64,000 nucleotides of DNA from Clostridia bacterium (GTDB lineage Bacteria; Bacillota; Clostridia; Oscillospirales; CAG-272). A model generated the notes under the pieces. It saw only the letters and a list, made by a program, of their open reading frames with translations, ran no database searches and was not told the origin of the DNA. Position numbers and translations under genes: made by a program. The number at the start of each line of letters is the position of its first letter. Position 1 is the stretch's first letter. Location: NCBI GenBank assembly GCA_017471825.1, contig JAFURQ010000007.1, forward strand, positions 1 through 64,000, in the 5' to 3' direction. Of this stretch, positions 14,919-23,773 are shown in pieces.

Positions 14919-15750
14919 TATACTCTTCTGCGGAAACGACAAGGTTTTTGACGGTATGCTTACCGCCGCGCTGTCAATTATGAAGCGCACGGCATCCGAC
15001 GAGCCCTTCACCTTCTATATCTTCACAATGGACGTATCACACATAAAGCCCTCATACCTCCCCGTAAACGACGGTCAGGTTGAGTTCTTTGAATCGGTTA
15101 TCAAGGAATACAATCCCGAAAACCGAGCGATAAAAATAGACGTCGGCGCGCTTTACGCCGCAGAGTTCGGCGGCTGTCCCAACGAGGATGCCTACTGCTC
15201 CCCCTACACGCTGATAAGGCTCTTCGCCGATATGGTCGAGGAAATCCCCGACAAGCTTTTGTACCTCGACGTCGACCTTCTTTTCAATCGCGATATACAT
15301 CTGCTCTACGACGTCGACGTCGAGGGCTTCGAATACGCGGCTGCGCCCGACCATTACGGAAAATACCTCATAAAGCCGGGCTACATTAACGCAGGAGTTA
15401 TCCTTTTCAACATGAAAAAATCCCGCGAAACAGGCTTACTTAAAAAAGCAAGAGAGCTTATAAAAACCAAAAAGCTCGTCTTTGCCGACCAGAGCGCAAT
15501 AATCCGCTCAACGACAAAGCGCAAGCTTCTGCCGCAAAAATTCAACGACCAAAAATTTCTGCACAAGCACACCGTCGTCAGACATTTTTCCAAGCGCCTC
15601 TTCTGGCTGCCCTACCCCCACACCGCAAACATAAAGCAGTGGCAGGTAAGCGACGTGCACAGAATATTCAGATATTTTGAATTCGACGACGTTCTGTATG
15701 AATACATCTACCTCAAGACCAAATACGAAAGAGAGAATCTCCAAAAATGA
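14911..15750 (+). CDS. GT8-family glycosyltransferase
   Basis: 279 residues. GT-A fold of CAZy family 8: N-terminal 'NILFCGNDKVFDGMLTAALS', the DVD metal-binding triplet in LYLDVDLLFNRDI (~112-120) and the 'GYINAGVILFNM' segment. GT8 enzymes are retaining transferases that use UDP-sugars with Mn. The C-terminal KxKYERENLQK tail is basic. The start overlaps the upstream gene by eight bases and the stop overlaps the next start by four (ATGA). Acceptor and sugar are unknown; a lipid acceptor is suggested by the flanking acyltransferases. Confidence 0.88.
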   Translation: MVNILFCGNDKVFDGMLTAALSIMKRTASDEPFTFYIFTMDVSHIKPSYLPVNDGQVEFFESVIKEYNPENRAIKIDVGALYAAEFGGCPNEDAYCSPYTLIRLFADMVEEIPDKLLYLDVDLLFNRDIHLLYDVDVEGFEYAAAPDHYGKYLIKPGYINAGVILFNMKKSRETGLLKKARELIKTKKLVFADQSAIIRSTTKRKLLPQKFNDQKFLHKHTVVRHFSKRLFWLPYPHTANIKQWQVSDVHRIFRYFEFDDVLYEYIYLKTKYERENLQK

Positions 15751-17495
15751 GCAAGCAGGTTATTCCGATTTTTTATGCGTGCGACGATGCGTTCGTAAAA
15801 TTCACCGTTGTATCAATGCACTCGATTATTAAAAACGCATCAAAGGACTATCAATATAAGTTTTATATTCTTCACACCGGCATCACCGAAAAAATAATGG
15901 AGCACGTTTACGGTCTCCGCACCGACAATGTCGACGTTGAATTTCGCGACGTAACAGACTACCTTCGCTCCATCTCGCATAAGCTCCCCCTGCGCGACTA
16001 TTATTCCAAAACAACATATTTCCGACTCTTTATCGCGGAGATGTTCCCCGAATACGATAAAGCGATATACATTGACTCCGATACCGTGGTTCGGGGCGAC
16101 ATAAGCGAGATGTATTTGACCGACGTGGGAGAAGCATACCTCGGTGCCTGCAACGATCAGGTTATGGTGCAGGTCGATGTGTACGGCAAATACGTCGAAA
16201 GGGTGGTAGGCGTGTCACGTTATAACTTCTTTAACGCCGGCGTCCTGCTCATAAACTGCCGGAGATTCAGAGCCTCCCACGTGCTCGATAAATTCACCGA
16301 ATACCTCGGCATCTATAATTTCGCGGTAACGCAGGACGAGGATTACCTTAACCTCATCTGCAAGGACCACGTCCATTGGCTCGACCAAAGATGGAACACC
16401 GAAATTTTCGGCGAAATTCCCTACCCCATAGAGGAGGCGAAGGTTCTGCACTATATTATGACCAACAAGCCCTGGCACTATCACGACTGCCGCTACGGCG
16501 ATATATTCTGGAGCTACGCCTCCGAAACCGCCGTTTACGAGGATATCAAGGCCCAGCTTGACGCATACACCGACGAGCTGCGCGAGCGCGACAGAATCTC
16601 GGGGGAAAATCTCCTTGCCCTCGCTATATCGGAAACCGAGCGCGAGGATAACTTTCTCAATATTATGCTGGGAAAATGCGCCCCCGACAGAGTTGCTGTG
16701 CTCAAAAAAATCGAGGAATATGAAAAAAGCAGGCAGTTCGACCGCGACGTAGAGGACGATCCGCCCACACGCACCCTCATGCCCGATGAAATCGATTACG
16801 TCAAAAAGAGCCCGATAAAAAGAATCAAAACAAGGCTTGCCTATAAGGCGGCAAGAAAATTCGTATACCGCCTCATAGACGAGAAAAAGCTCATAATAAA
16901 GGAAATACGCGGTATAGAAAATTTCAAAAATCTTACCTGCGGAGCCGTTATAACCTGCAACCATTTTAACGCATACGACAGCTTCGCCATGCAAATCGCA
17001 TACGAAGCAGCAGAGCAGCCGAATCGCACCCTCTACCGAGTTATCCGCGAGGGCAATTATACCTCGTTTGGCGGCTTTTACGGCAGACTTATGCGCAATT
17101 GCAATACCCTGCCCCTATCCTCTAACCCCGCAACGATGAGAAAATTCACCAAAGCAACCGTAGACCATCTGAAAAACGGAAGCTTCGTGCTTTTCTATCC
17201 CGAACAGAGTATGTGGTGGAATTACCGCAAGCCAAAGCCGCTAAAGGAGGGCGCGTATTACTTCGCCGCAAAAAGCAAAACCCCCGTCCTCCCCTGCTTC
17301 ATAACAATGAAGGACAGCGAAATCCGCGACAGCGACGGATTTTTCGTTCAGGAATATACAATCCACGTGGGAAAACCGATTTTCCCCGACGAATCGCTTC
17401 CCCTTTCCGAGAGAATAACTGCAATGCAGGAGGAAAACGCAAGAGTCTGGCAAAAAATCTACGAAACCGAGTACTCTATGCCCCTCGTATATTAA
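15747..17495 (+). CDS. GT8 glycosyltransferase - PlsC acyltransferase fusion
   Basis: 582 residues with two enzymes in one chain. Residues 1-~275 are a GT8 domain with IPIFYACDDAFVKFTVVS at 6-23, the DSD metal triplet at 110-112 in YIDSDTVVRGD, and FFNAGVLLINC at 161-171. A charged helical linker (~278-365) is followed by a PlsC domain with a canonical NHFNAYD (405-411, His-x4-Asp) and YPEQS (484-488, in place of FPEG). One chain could therefore glycosylate and acylate the same lipid. There is no signal peptide; action at the cytoplasmic membrane face is likely. It ends at a bidirectional terminator. I know of no well-studied enzyme with this pair. Confidence 0.87.
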   Translation: MSKQVIPIFYACDDAFVKFTVVSMHSIIKNASKDYQYKFYILHTGITEKIMEHVYGLRTDNVDVEFRDVTDYLRSISHKLPLRDYYSKTTYFRLFIAEMFPEYDKAIYIDSDTVVRGDISEMYLTDVGEAYLGACNDQVMVQVDVYGKYVERVVGVSRYNFFNAGVLLINCRRFRASHVLDKFTEYLGIYNFAVTQDEDYLNLICKDHVHWLDQRWNTEIFGEIPYPIEEAKVLHYIMTNKPWHYHDCRYGDIFWSYASETAVYEDIKAQLDAYTDELRERDRISGENLLALAISETEREDNFLNIMLGKCAPDRVAVLKKIEEYEKSRQFDRDVEDDPPTRTLMPDEIDYVKKSPIKRIKTRLAYKAARKFVYRLIDEKKLIIKEIRGIENFKNLTCGAVITCNHFNAYDSFAMQIAYEAAEQPNRTLYRVIREGNYTSFGGFYGRLMRNCNTLPLSSNPATMRKFTKATVDHLKNGSFVLFYPEQSMWWNYRKPKPLKEGAYYFAAKSKTPVLPCFITMKDSEIRDSDGFFVQEYTIHVGKPIFPDESLPLSERITAMQEENARVWQKIYETEYSMPLVY

Positions 17496-17525
17496 AAAAA
17501 TGCCCTCATCCGAGGGCATTTTTTA
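17496..17525. terminator. bidirectional terminator
   Basis: Stem AAAAAATGCCCTC/GAGGGCATTTTTT between the convergent fusion gene and the HisK-like gene. Confidence 0.9.
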
Positions 17526-18353
17526 TATCTTCATTCCAACAAATCCGCGGTCGGTAAGCTTGTAAATTTCATCAAATCCGTGCGCTCGCAAGAGCTCAAC
17601 CGCTTCGCCGAAGCCGCGATCAAGAAATTTTGAATTATGGCAGTCAGATGTAATCAAAAGCTTACATTTTCGCGCCTTCATCTCGTCTAAAATAAACGGT
17701 TGAGGATACGGAGCAGGCTTATATCCCCTGCCAATAGGCCCCGTGTTCACCTCAAAAAACTCATATTTTTCGCGAACGGCGGTTAGTGCCTCAAGCGCCA
17801 TTTTTCTGTATTGGTGGCACCCCGTGTCAAAAAGCTCGGGCGCTTTCGCCTCGTATTTTGTCAAAATGTCAAAGTGACCGACAAAATCCGCCGAGAGCCT
17901 GCGCGGCATATCTGCCATCGTCTCAAAGTACGCCCTCGCATATTCAAGCCCGCTACCGCCGAAAAGCCGCGCTATAGCATCCTTGCTATGCTCAACCGAC
18001 AAATCGTAAGAAACAAGCTCTCCCTCTCTTACAGTGTAATGCACCGAAGCAATAGAGTAGTCGAATACACCCTCGGGCATACATCCCGCAGAATAATAAT
18101 CCAGCTCAGTGCCGAGAAAAATTTTTATTTTCTCCGCATAAGCCCCCTTCAATCTGTTTATCTCATCTATATACGGATACAGCCTGTCCCCAAGCTCGCA
18201 GGCCTCACGGAAAACGGTGTTCGCGTGACCTGAAAAGCCTATCGAATCAAAGCCGAGCGCTATCGCGCGCTCCACCATCTGCTCGGGCGTGTCTCTTCCG
18301 TCGCACATTGTCGTGTGTGTATGTAAATTTTGCGTCATTTTAATGTCACTCAT
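17523..18353 (-). CDS. histidinol-phosphatase (PHP/HisK family) like
   Basis: 276 residues forming a full PHP domain: NLHTHTTMCDG near residue 9 and SGHAN at ~41 supply metal ligands, then GTELDYY, IASVH, GHFDI, EVNTG and a closing SDCH. HisK-type PHP enzymes remove phosphate from histidinol phosphate in the cytoplasm. No other his gene is nearby, so another phosphoester substrate is possible. Transcribed alone, convergent with the fusion gene and divergent from the pyrimidine operon, with its own promoter. Confidence 0.8.
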   Translation of the reverse strand: MSDIKMTQNLHTHTTMCDGRDTPEQMVERAIALGFDSIGFSGHANTVFREACELGDRLYPYIDEINRLKGAYAEKIKIFLGTELDYYSAGCMPEGVFDYSIASVHYTVREGELVSYDLSVEHSKDAIARLFGGSGLEYARAYFETMADMPRRLSADFVGHFDILTKYEAKAPELFDTGCHQYRKMALEALTAVREKYEFFEVNTGPIGRGYKPAPYPQPFILDEMKARKCKLLITSDCHNSKFLDRGFGEAVELLRAHGFDEIYKLTDRGFVGMKI

Positions 18354-18393
18354 ATCACTTGCCCTCTTGTCTTAATCTTCTGGGTACGTTATT

Positions 18394-18422
18394 AAAATAC
18401 CACACCCTCGGCGTTTTGTCAA
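18394..18422 (-). promoter_or_regulatory. promoter of the HisK-like gene
   Basis: Minus-strand TTGACA (18422-18417), 17 bp, TATTTT (18399-18394). Confidence 0.75.
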
Positions 18423-18466
18423 GGTCGCGAGAGCGCCGGGATTTTTTATTTTCCTCACTTTTACTC

Positions 18467-18495
18467 TTGACATACGCGCGCGACTGTGCTATAAT
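18467..18495 (+). promoter_or_regulatory. SigmaA promoter of the pyrimidine operon
   Basis: TTGACA at 18467-18472 and TATAAT at 18490-18495 with a 17-bp spacer. The expected start site leaves a leader of only about 40 nt before pyrC. Confidence 0.92.
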
Positions 18496-18512
18496 TATTT
18501 GAAAAATATAAC

Positions 18513-18531
18513 CCCGAGACTTATTCTCGGG
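18513..18531 (+). promoter_or_regulatory. leader hairpin before pyrC
   Basis: Perfect 7-bp stem CCCGAGA/TCTCGGG with a 5-nt loop, ending five bases before the GGAGGA ribosome site. There is no T-run, so it is not a terminator; the leader is too short for a PyrR-type attenuator. It could modulate translation or start-site choice. Confidence 0.5.
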
Positions 18532-18543
18532 CACGGAGGAAAA

Positions 18544-19785
18544 ATGAAGGTTTTGTTCCGAAACGCGAAGGTATATGAGAATGGCACTGTCAGAATAAAG
18601 GATATGCTTCTGACAGATTCTTCACTTTCCGTTTTTTCTGGCACATCTATCCCCTCTGACGCATCCGTTGTTGATAATACTGTTATTTTACCCGGCTTTT
18701 GTGATGTACACGTGCATTTCAGAGAGCCGGGCTTTTCATATAAGGAGACTATCAAAAGCGGCTCTTTAGCGGCAGCCCACGGCGGATATACGTCTGTGCT
18801 CACTATGCCAAATCTTTCACCGACACCCGATTCGCGCGAAAATCTTGAGGCACAGCTTGACATAATAAGAAGAGATGCGCTCATCTCCGTCATCCCCTAC
18901 GGCACCATAACCGTCGGCGAGCAGGGCGTGACTCTCGCGGACCTCGAGGGTATGGCAAGCGACGTCTGCGGCTTTTCCGACGACGGCAAGGGCGTGCAGA
19001 GTGACGCCATCATGCTTGAGGCTATGCGTCGCGCCAAGGCGCTCGGTAAGCCGATAGCCGCGCACTGCGAGGTCAACTCTCTCTTGAACGGCGGCTATAT
19101 ACACGACGGCGAATACGCCAGAGCCCACGGCCACAGAGGCATATCAAGCGCAAGCGAATACGAGCAAATCAAAAGAGATATCGAGCTCGTCAGAGAAACC
19201 GGCGTTGACTACCACGTCTGCCACATCTCTACGAAGGAAAGCGTCGAGGCAATCCGCGAGGCAAAGCGCGAGGACGTGAATATCACCTGCGAAACGGGCC
19301 CCCACTATATTCTCCTTGACGACTCCGCACTCGAGGAGGACGGTCGCTTCAAAATGAATCCCCCCCTGCGCTCTTTGGCAGACAGGGAGGCAATCCTCGA
19401 GGGCATAATAGACGGCACGATAGATATGATAGCCACCGACCACGCGCCTCATTCCGCAGAGGAGAAATCCCGCGGACTTGAAAAGAGTATGATGGGAGTC
19501 GTAGGCCTCGAATCCTGCTTCCCTCTGCTCTACACCTACCTCGTAAAGCCGGGAATCATCTCGCTCGAGCGACTTACGGAGCTCATGTCCGTAAATCCGC
19601 GCAAGCGCTTCGGCATTACGGAGGACCCCGGCTTCACCGTCTTTGAGGTTGAAGACGAGTATGAAATAAACCCCGAGGATTTCTTGTCCAAGGGTCGCTC
19701 AACACCCTTCTCGGGAGTGCGCGTTTTCGGCAAATGTCTTGTAACCGTGTACGGCGGCAGGACGGTTTATACGGATAAAAAATAA
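18544..19785 (+). CDS. pyrC: dihydroorotase
   Basis: 413 residues. Makes dihydroorotate from carbamoyl aspartate, step three of UMP synthesis, with a binuclear zinc site. The ligand motif DVHVHFREPG starts at residue 54; later ligands lie in AHCEVNS, HIST and ATDHAPH. Length and the C-terminal 'PFSGVRVFGKCLVTVYGGRT' fit the class I (Bacillus-type) enzyme. The ATG at 18544 has GGAGGA three bases upstream. First gene of a seven-gene operon; carB follows after 26 bp. Confidence 0.95.
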   Translation: MKVLFRNAKVYENGTVRIKDMLLTDSSLSVFSGTSIPSDASVVDNTVILPGFCDVHVHFREPGFSYKETIKSGSLAAAHGGYTSVLTMPNLSPTPDSRENLEAQLDIIRRDALISVIPYGTITVGEQGVTLADLEGMASDVCGFSDDGKGVQSDAIMLEAMRRAKALGKPIAAHCEVNSLLNGGYIHDGEYARAHGHRGISSASEYEQIKRDIELVRETGVDYHVCHISTKESVEAIREAKREDVNITCETGPHYILLDDSALEEDGRFKMNPPLRSLADREAILEGIIDGTIDMIATDHAPHSAEEKSRGLEKSMMGVVGLESCFPLLYTYLVKPGIISLERLTELMSVNPRKRFGITEDPGFTVFEVEDEYEINPEDFLSKGRSTPFSGVRVFGKCLVTVYGGRTVYTDKK

Positions 19786-19811
19786 TGATATAAATTTCGG
19801 AGGATGCAAAA

Positions 19812-22800
19812 ATGGCAAAAAGAACAGACATCAAAAGAGTTATGATCATCGGCTCCGGCCCCATCGTAATCGGACAGGCGGCTGAGTTTGACTACGCAGG
19901 CACGCAAGCGTGCCTCGCTCTCAAGGAGGAGGGCTACGAGGTAATACTCGTCAACTCCAACCCCGCAACGATTATGACTGACACCACAATAGCCGATAAG
20001 GTCTATATGGAGCCGCTCACACTCGAGTATATCGCCAAGATTATAAGATACGAGCGCCCCGACGCAATAGTCCCCGGCATCGGCGGACAAACAGGTCTTA
20101 ATATGGCTATGCTGCTTGAAAAGAAGGGTATCCTTAAGGAAAGCGGCGTCGAGCTCCTCGGTACGTCGAGCGAAAGCATCGAGCGCGCAGAGGACAGAGA
20201 GCTCTTCAAGGAGCTTTGTCAGTCCATAGGCGAGCCCGTTATCCCCTCCGAAATCGCAAACACCCTCGACGAAGCAATCAAGGCAGCCTCCGATATAGGC
20301 TACCCCGTCGTCCTTCGCCCCGCCTTCACCCTCGGCGGCACGGGCGGTGGCTTTGCATACAACGAGGAGGAGCTTAAAATTCTCGCGGTCGGCGCCCTTG
20401 CGGCATCTCCCGTAAATCAGGTCCTCGTTGAAAAAAGCGTCAAGGGCTATAAGGAAATCGAGTTTGAGGTTATGCGCGACAGTCAGGATAACGCAATAAC
20501 CATCTGCGGTATGGAAAACATCGACCCTGTCGGAATCCACACCGGCGACAGTATCGTTGTCGCACCCATAATGACCCTCAACGACCACGACCTCAAAATG
20601 CTCAACGACAGTGCCATCAAGCTCATTAAGGAGCTGAAAATCGAGGGCGGCTGTAACGTTCAGTTCGCGCTCAATCCCAACTCCTCCGAATACTATCTCA
20701 TAGAGGTTAACCCGAGAGTTTCAAGAAGCTCCGCCCTCGCATCCAAGGCATCGGGCTACCCCATCGCAAGAGTTACCGCAAAAATAGCACTCGGTATGAC
20801 CCTTGACGAAATCGAGGTCGCAGGCACCAAAGCATCCTTCGAGCCCTACCTTGATTACGTCGTTGCAAAATTCCCCCGCTTCCCCTTCGATAAGTTCACC
20901 TCCGTGCCCAATAAGCTCGGTACGCAAATGAAGGCAACAGGCGAATGTATGAGCATCGGCTCAAACCTTGAGGAATGCCTGCTCAAATCGGTTCGCTCGC
21001 TTGAAATCGGCGTCTGCCACCTTCATATGCATAAGTTTGACGAGATGTCAACAGAGGCAATCGAGGAATATATCAACGAGTTCCACGACGATACGATTTT
21101 CGCCATCACCGAGCTCTTCCGCCGCGGCGAGAGCATCGAGAAAATCGCAAAAATAACCAAAATCACCCCCTTCTTCCTTGAATCTGTAAAGAAAATTGCA
21201 GATATGGAAAAGACCCTCAGGGACAATAAGAGTAACGTGAAGCTGCTTGAAGAGGCAAAGCATATGGGCTTCTCCGATAAGTATATTGCAAGGCTCTGGG
21301 GAGTTAAGGAAATCGAAATCTACAAGCTTCGTAAGGAAAACGGTCTCATCCCCGCCTTCCGTATGGTCGATACCGCACACGTTGACGCGTATATCCCCTA
21401 TTTCTACTCGTCCTACGAGGGTGAGAATCAGTCGAAGCTCACCGACAAGAAAAAGGTTGTCGTTCTCGGTGCAGGCCCCATAAGAATCGGACAGGGCGTT
21501 GAGTTCGACTACTCCACCGTTCACGCAGTAACAACCATCAGAAGACTCGGCTACGAGGCAATCATTATAAACAACAACCCCGAAACGGTTTCCACCGACT
21601 ACACCACAGCGGACAAGCTCTACTTTGAGCCCCTCACTGTCGAGGACGTTATGAACGTTATCGACTACGAGAAGCCCGACGGAGTTATCGCCTCGCTCGG
21701 CGGACAGACTGCCATCAACCTCGCACAGCCCCTCGCTGACAGAGGCGTTAAAATCATAGGCACTGACTGCGACGCAATAGAAAGAGCAGAAAACCGCGAC
21801 GCCTTCGAGAAGCTCCTTATCGCGCTTGATATTCCTCAGCCCAAGGGACAGGCAGTAACCAAAATTGAGGACGGCGTAAAGGTTGCGAAGGAAATAGGCT
21901 ACCCCGTTCTCGTGCGCCCCAGCTTCGTCCTCGGCGGCAGAGCAATGCAGCTTGTCGGCGATGAAAAGCAGCTTCGCCACTACCTTCACACCGCAGTTGA
22001 AATCGACGAGGACAAGCCCGTTCTCGTAGACCACTATATTCAGGGTAAGGAGGTCGAGGTCGATGCTATATGCGACGGTCACGACGTGTTCGTTGCGGGC
22101 ATTATGGAGCTCGTTGAGCGTACGGGTATCCACTCCGGCGACTCGATAAGCGTTTATCCCACCTTCTCCATTTCCGATAAGGTAAAGGGCAAGATTCTCT
22201 CATACTCCAAAAAGCTCGGCCTTGGAATAGGCATTATCGGTCTTTTCAATATTCAGTTCATAGTAGACGATAAAGAGGACGTCTACATTATCGAGGTTAA
22301 CCCCCGTTCGTCGAGAACCGTTCCCTTCCTCTCGAAATCCACGGGCTACTCGCTCGCCGACATCGCAACCGAGGTAATTATGGGCGCGACTCTCAAGGAG
22401 CTCGGCATATTCAGCATCTATCCCGAGGAGAAAAAGAGATGGTACTGTAAGGTTCCCGTTTTCTCCTACAATAAGATTCACGGTATCGACGCATACCTCT
22501 CTCCCGAAATGAAGTCCACGGGCGAGGCAATCGGCTATGACGACGACCTCAACCGCGCGTTCTACAAGGCGCTTCAGGCATCGGGTATGACCGTTCAAAA
22601 CTATGGTACGGTATTCGTTACTATAGCCGACTCTGACAAGGAGGAGGCTCTGCCCCTCATCCGCCGCTTCTATAACCTCGGCTTCAATATCGAGGCAACC
22701 GCAGGCACCGCGGCATACCTCAAGGAGCACGGCATCAGAACGAGAGCGAAGAAAAAGCTGAGCGAAAACTCCCGCGAAATCGAGGACTCGATAAGACAGG

Positions 22801-22985
22801 GACATATCGCCTACGTTATCAACACCAGCGACCTCTCGTCATCCGATCAGCAGAAGGACGGCTACGAGATACGCTCCATCGCGGTTGAAACCAACACCAC
22901 GATGTTCACCTCTCTCGATACCGTCAGAGTTCTTCTCGACGTGCTTGAGGACATCACTATCACCATTTCCACAATAGACAGCTGA
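19812..22985 (+). CDS. carB: carbamoyl-phosphate synthase large subunit
   Basis: 1,057 residues, full length for CarB, with two homologous ATP-grasp halves. Each half starts with a nucleotide-binding motif: IGSGPIVIGQAAEFDYAGTQ near residue 12 and LGAGPIRIGQGVEFDYSTV in the second half. Ends with an MGS-like allosteric domain. It makes carbamoyl phosphate from ammonia, bicarbonate and two ATP; the ammonia normally comes from the CarA glutaminase. No carA is present anywhere in this operon or window, so CarA must be encoded elsewhere or be missing. GGAGG precedes the ATG. Confidence 0.96.
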   Translation: MAKRTDIKRVMIIGSGPIVIGQAAEFDYAGTQACLALKEEGYEVILVNSNPATIMTDTTIADKVYMEPLTLEYIAKIIRYERPDAIVPGIGGQTGLNMAMLLEKKGILKESGVELLGTSSESIERAEDRELFKELCQSIGEPVIPSEIANTLDEAIKAASDIGYPVVLRPAFTLGGTGGGFAYNEEELKILAVGALAASPVNQVLVEKSVKGYKEIEFEVMRDSQDNAITICGMENIDPVGIHTGDSIVVAPIMTLNDHDLKMLNDSAIKLIKELKIEGGCNVQFALNPNSSEYYLIEVNPRVSRSSALASKASGYPIARVTAKIALGMTLDEIEVAGTKASFEPYLDYVVAKFPRFPFDKFTSVPNKLGTQMKATGECMSIGSNLEECLLKSVRSLEIGVCHLHMHKFDEMSTEAIEEYINEFHDDTIFAITELFRRGESIEKIAKITKITPFFLESVKKIADMEKTLRDNKSNVKLLEEAKHMGFSDKYIARLWGVKEIEIYKLRKENGLIPAFRMVDTAHVDAYIPYFYSSYEGENQSKLTDKKKVVVLGAGPIRIGQGVEFDYSTVHAVTTIRRLGYEAIIINNNPETVSTDYTTADKLYFEPLTVEDVMNVIDYEKPDGVIASLGGQTAINLAQPLADRGVKIIGTDCDAIERAENRDAFEKLLIALDIPQPKGQAVTKIEDGVKVAKEIGYPVLVRPSFVLGGRAMQLVGDEKQLRHYLHTAVEIDEDKPVLVDHYIQGKEVEVDAICDGHDVFVAGIMELVERTGIHSGDSISVYPTFSISDKVKGKILSYSKKLGLGIGIIGLFNIQFIVDDKEDVYIIEVNPRSSRTVPFLSKSTGYSLADIATEVIMGATLKELGIFSIYPEEKKRWYCKVPVFSYNKIHGIDAYLSPEMKSTGEAIGYDDDLNRAFYKALQASGMTVQNYGTVFVTIADSDKEEALPLIRRFYNLGFNIEATAGTAAYLKEHGIRTRAKKKLSENSREIEDSIRQGHIAYVINTSDLSSSDQQKDGYEIRSIAVETNTTMFTSLDTVRVLLDVLEDITITISTIDS

Positions 22986-22990
22986 TAAGA

Positions 22991-23008
22991 GGCGCCCGTA
23001 CGGGCGCC
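22991..23008 (+). other. intercistronic palindrome between carB and pyrK
   Basis: An 18-bp perfect palindrome GGCGCCCG-TA-CGGGCGCC five bases after the carB stop. There is no T-run, so it probably stabilises the mRNA or marks a processing point rather than ending transcription. Confidence 0.6.
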
Positions 23009-23044
23009 CCACACGCACAAAATAACGTTGATTGGAAAGACAAA

Positions 23045-23773
23045 ATGAAGGACAGCATTTTTGAAATAATAAAACAGGAAAAAATCGCGAAGAACACCTA
23101 CGAAATGGTGCTTCGGGGTGACACCTCGGACATCACCGCGGCAGGACAGTTCGTAAACATAAAGCTTGACGGCTTTTATCTTCGCAGACCGATTTCGGTT
23201 TGCAACGTCGAGGGCGACGAGCTCACGATAATATATAAGGTAGTCGGCAAAGGCACCGAGGCTATGGCAGAAATGTCACGCGGCGAGGAGCTTCTCGTCC
23301 TCACAGGCCTCGGCAACGGCTACAACACATCCGTATCGGGCAGCTCCCCCCTCCTTATCGGCGGCGGTGCAGGCGTTCCGCCTATGTTCCTGCTCGCCGT
23401 AAAGCTTCTCGCCGAGGGCAAAAAGCCGCGCGCAATCCTCGGCTTCGGCTCCGCCGACGAGGTTTTCTATAAGGAAAAATTCGAACAGCTCGGCGTTCCC
23501 GTAACCGTCACAACCGTCGACGGCACCGAGGGTGTCAAGGGCTTTGTAACCGATGCTATGAAGGGCGAATACACCTACTTTTACACCTGCGGCCCCGAGC
23601 CGATGCTCAAGGCTGTATACGACAAATCCACAACCTCGGGACAGTTCAGCTTTGAGGAGCGTATGGGCTGCGGCTTCGGCGCCTGCATGGGCTGCTCCTG
23701 TAAGACAAAGTACGGCAACAAGCGCATCTGCCGCGATGGCCCCGTGCTTGTAAAGGAGGAGATAATATGGTAG
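23045..23773 (+). CDS. pyrK: dihydroorotate dehydrogenase electron transfer subunit
   Basis: 242 residues. FAD- and [2Fe-2S]-binding partner of PyrD that hands electrons to NAD. FAD motif RRPISVCNV, the GGGAGVPPM nucleotide-binding loop, and the cluster ligands in ERMGCGFGACMGCSCKTK and ICRDGP are all visible. Length is normal. Its 3' end overlaps pyrD by seven bases, which is the usual coupling of the heterotetramer subunits. Confidence 0.95.
   Translation: MKDSIFEIIKQEKIAKNTYEMVLRGDTSDITAAGQFVNIKLDGFYLRRPISVCNVEGDELTIIYKVVGKGTEAMAEMSRGEELLVLTGLGNGYNTSVSGSSPLLIGGGAGVPPMFLLAVKLLAEGKKPRAILGFGSADEVFYKEKFEQLGVPVTVTTVDGTEGVKGFVTDAMKGEYTYFYTCGPEPMLKAVYDKSTTSGQFSFEERMGCGFGACMGCSCKTKYGNKRICRDGPVLVKEEIIW

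Noticed and set aside
17523-18353. Part of a histidine biosynthesis operon
   Set aside because: No other his gene is present in the window; the histidinol-phosphatase role rests on family only.
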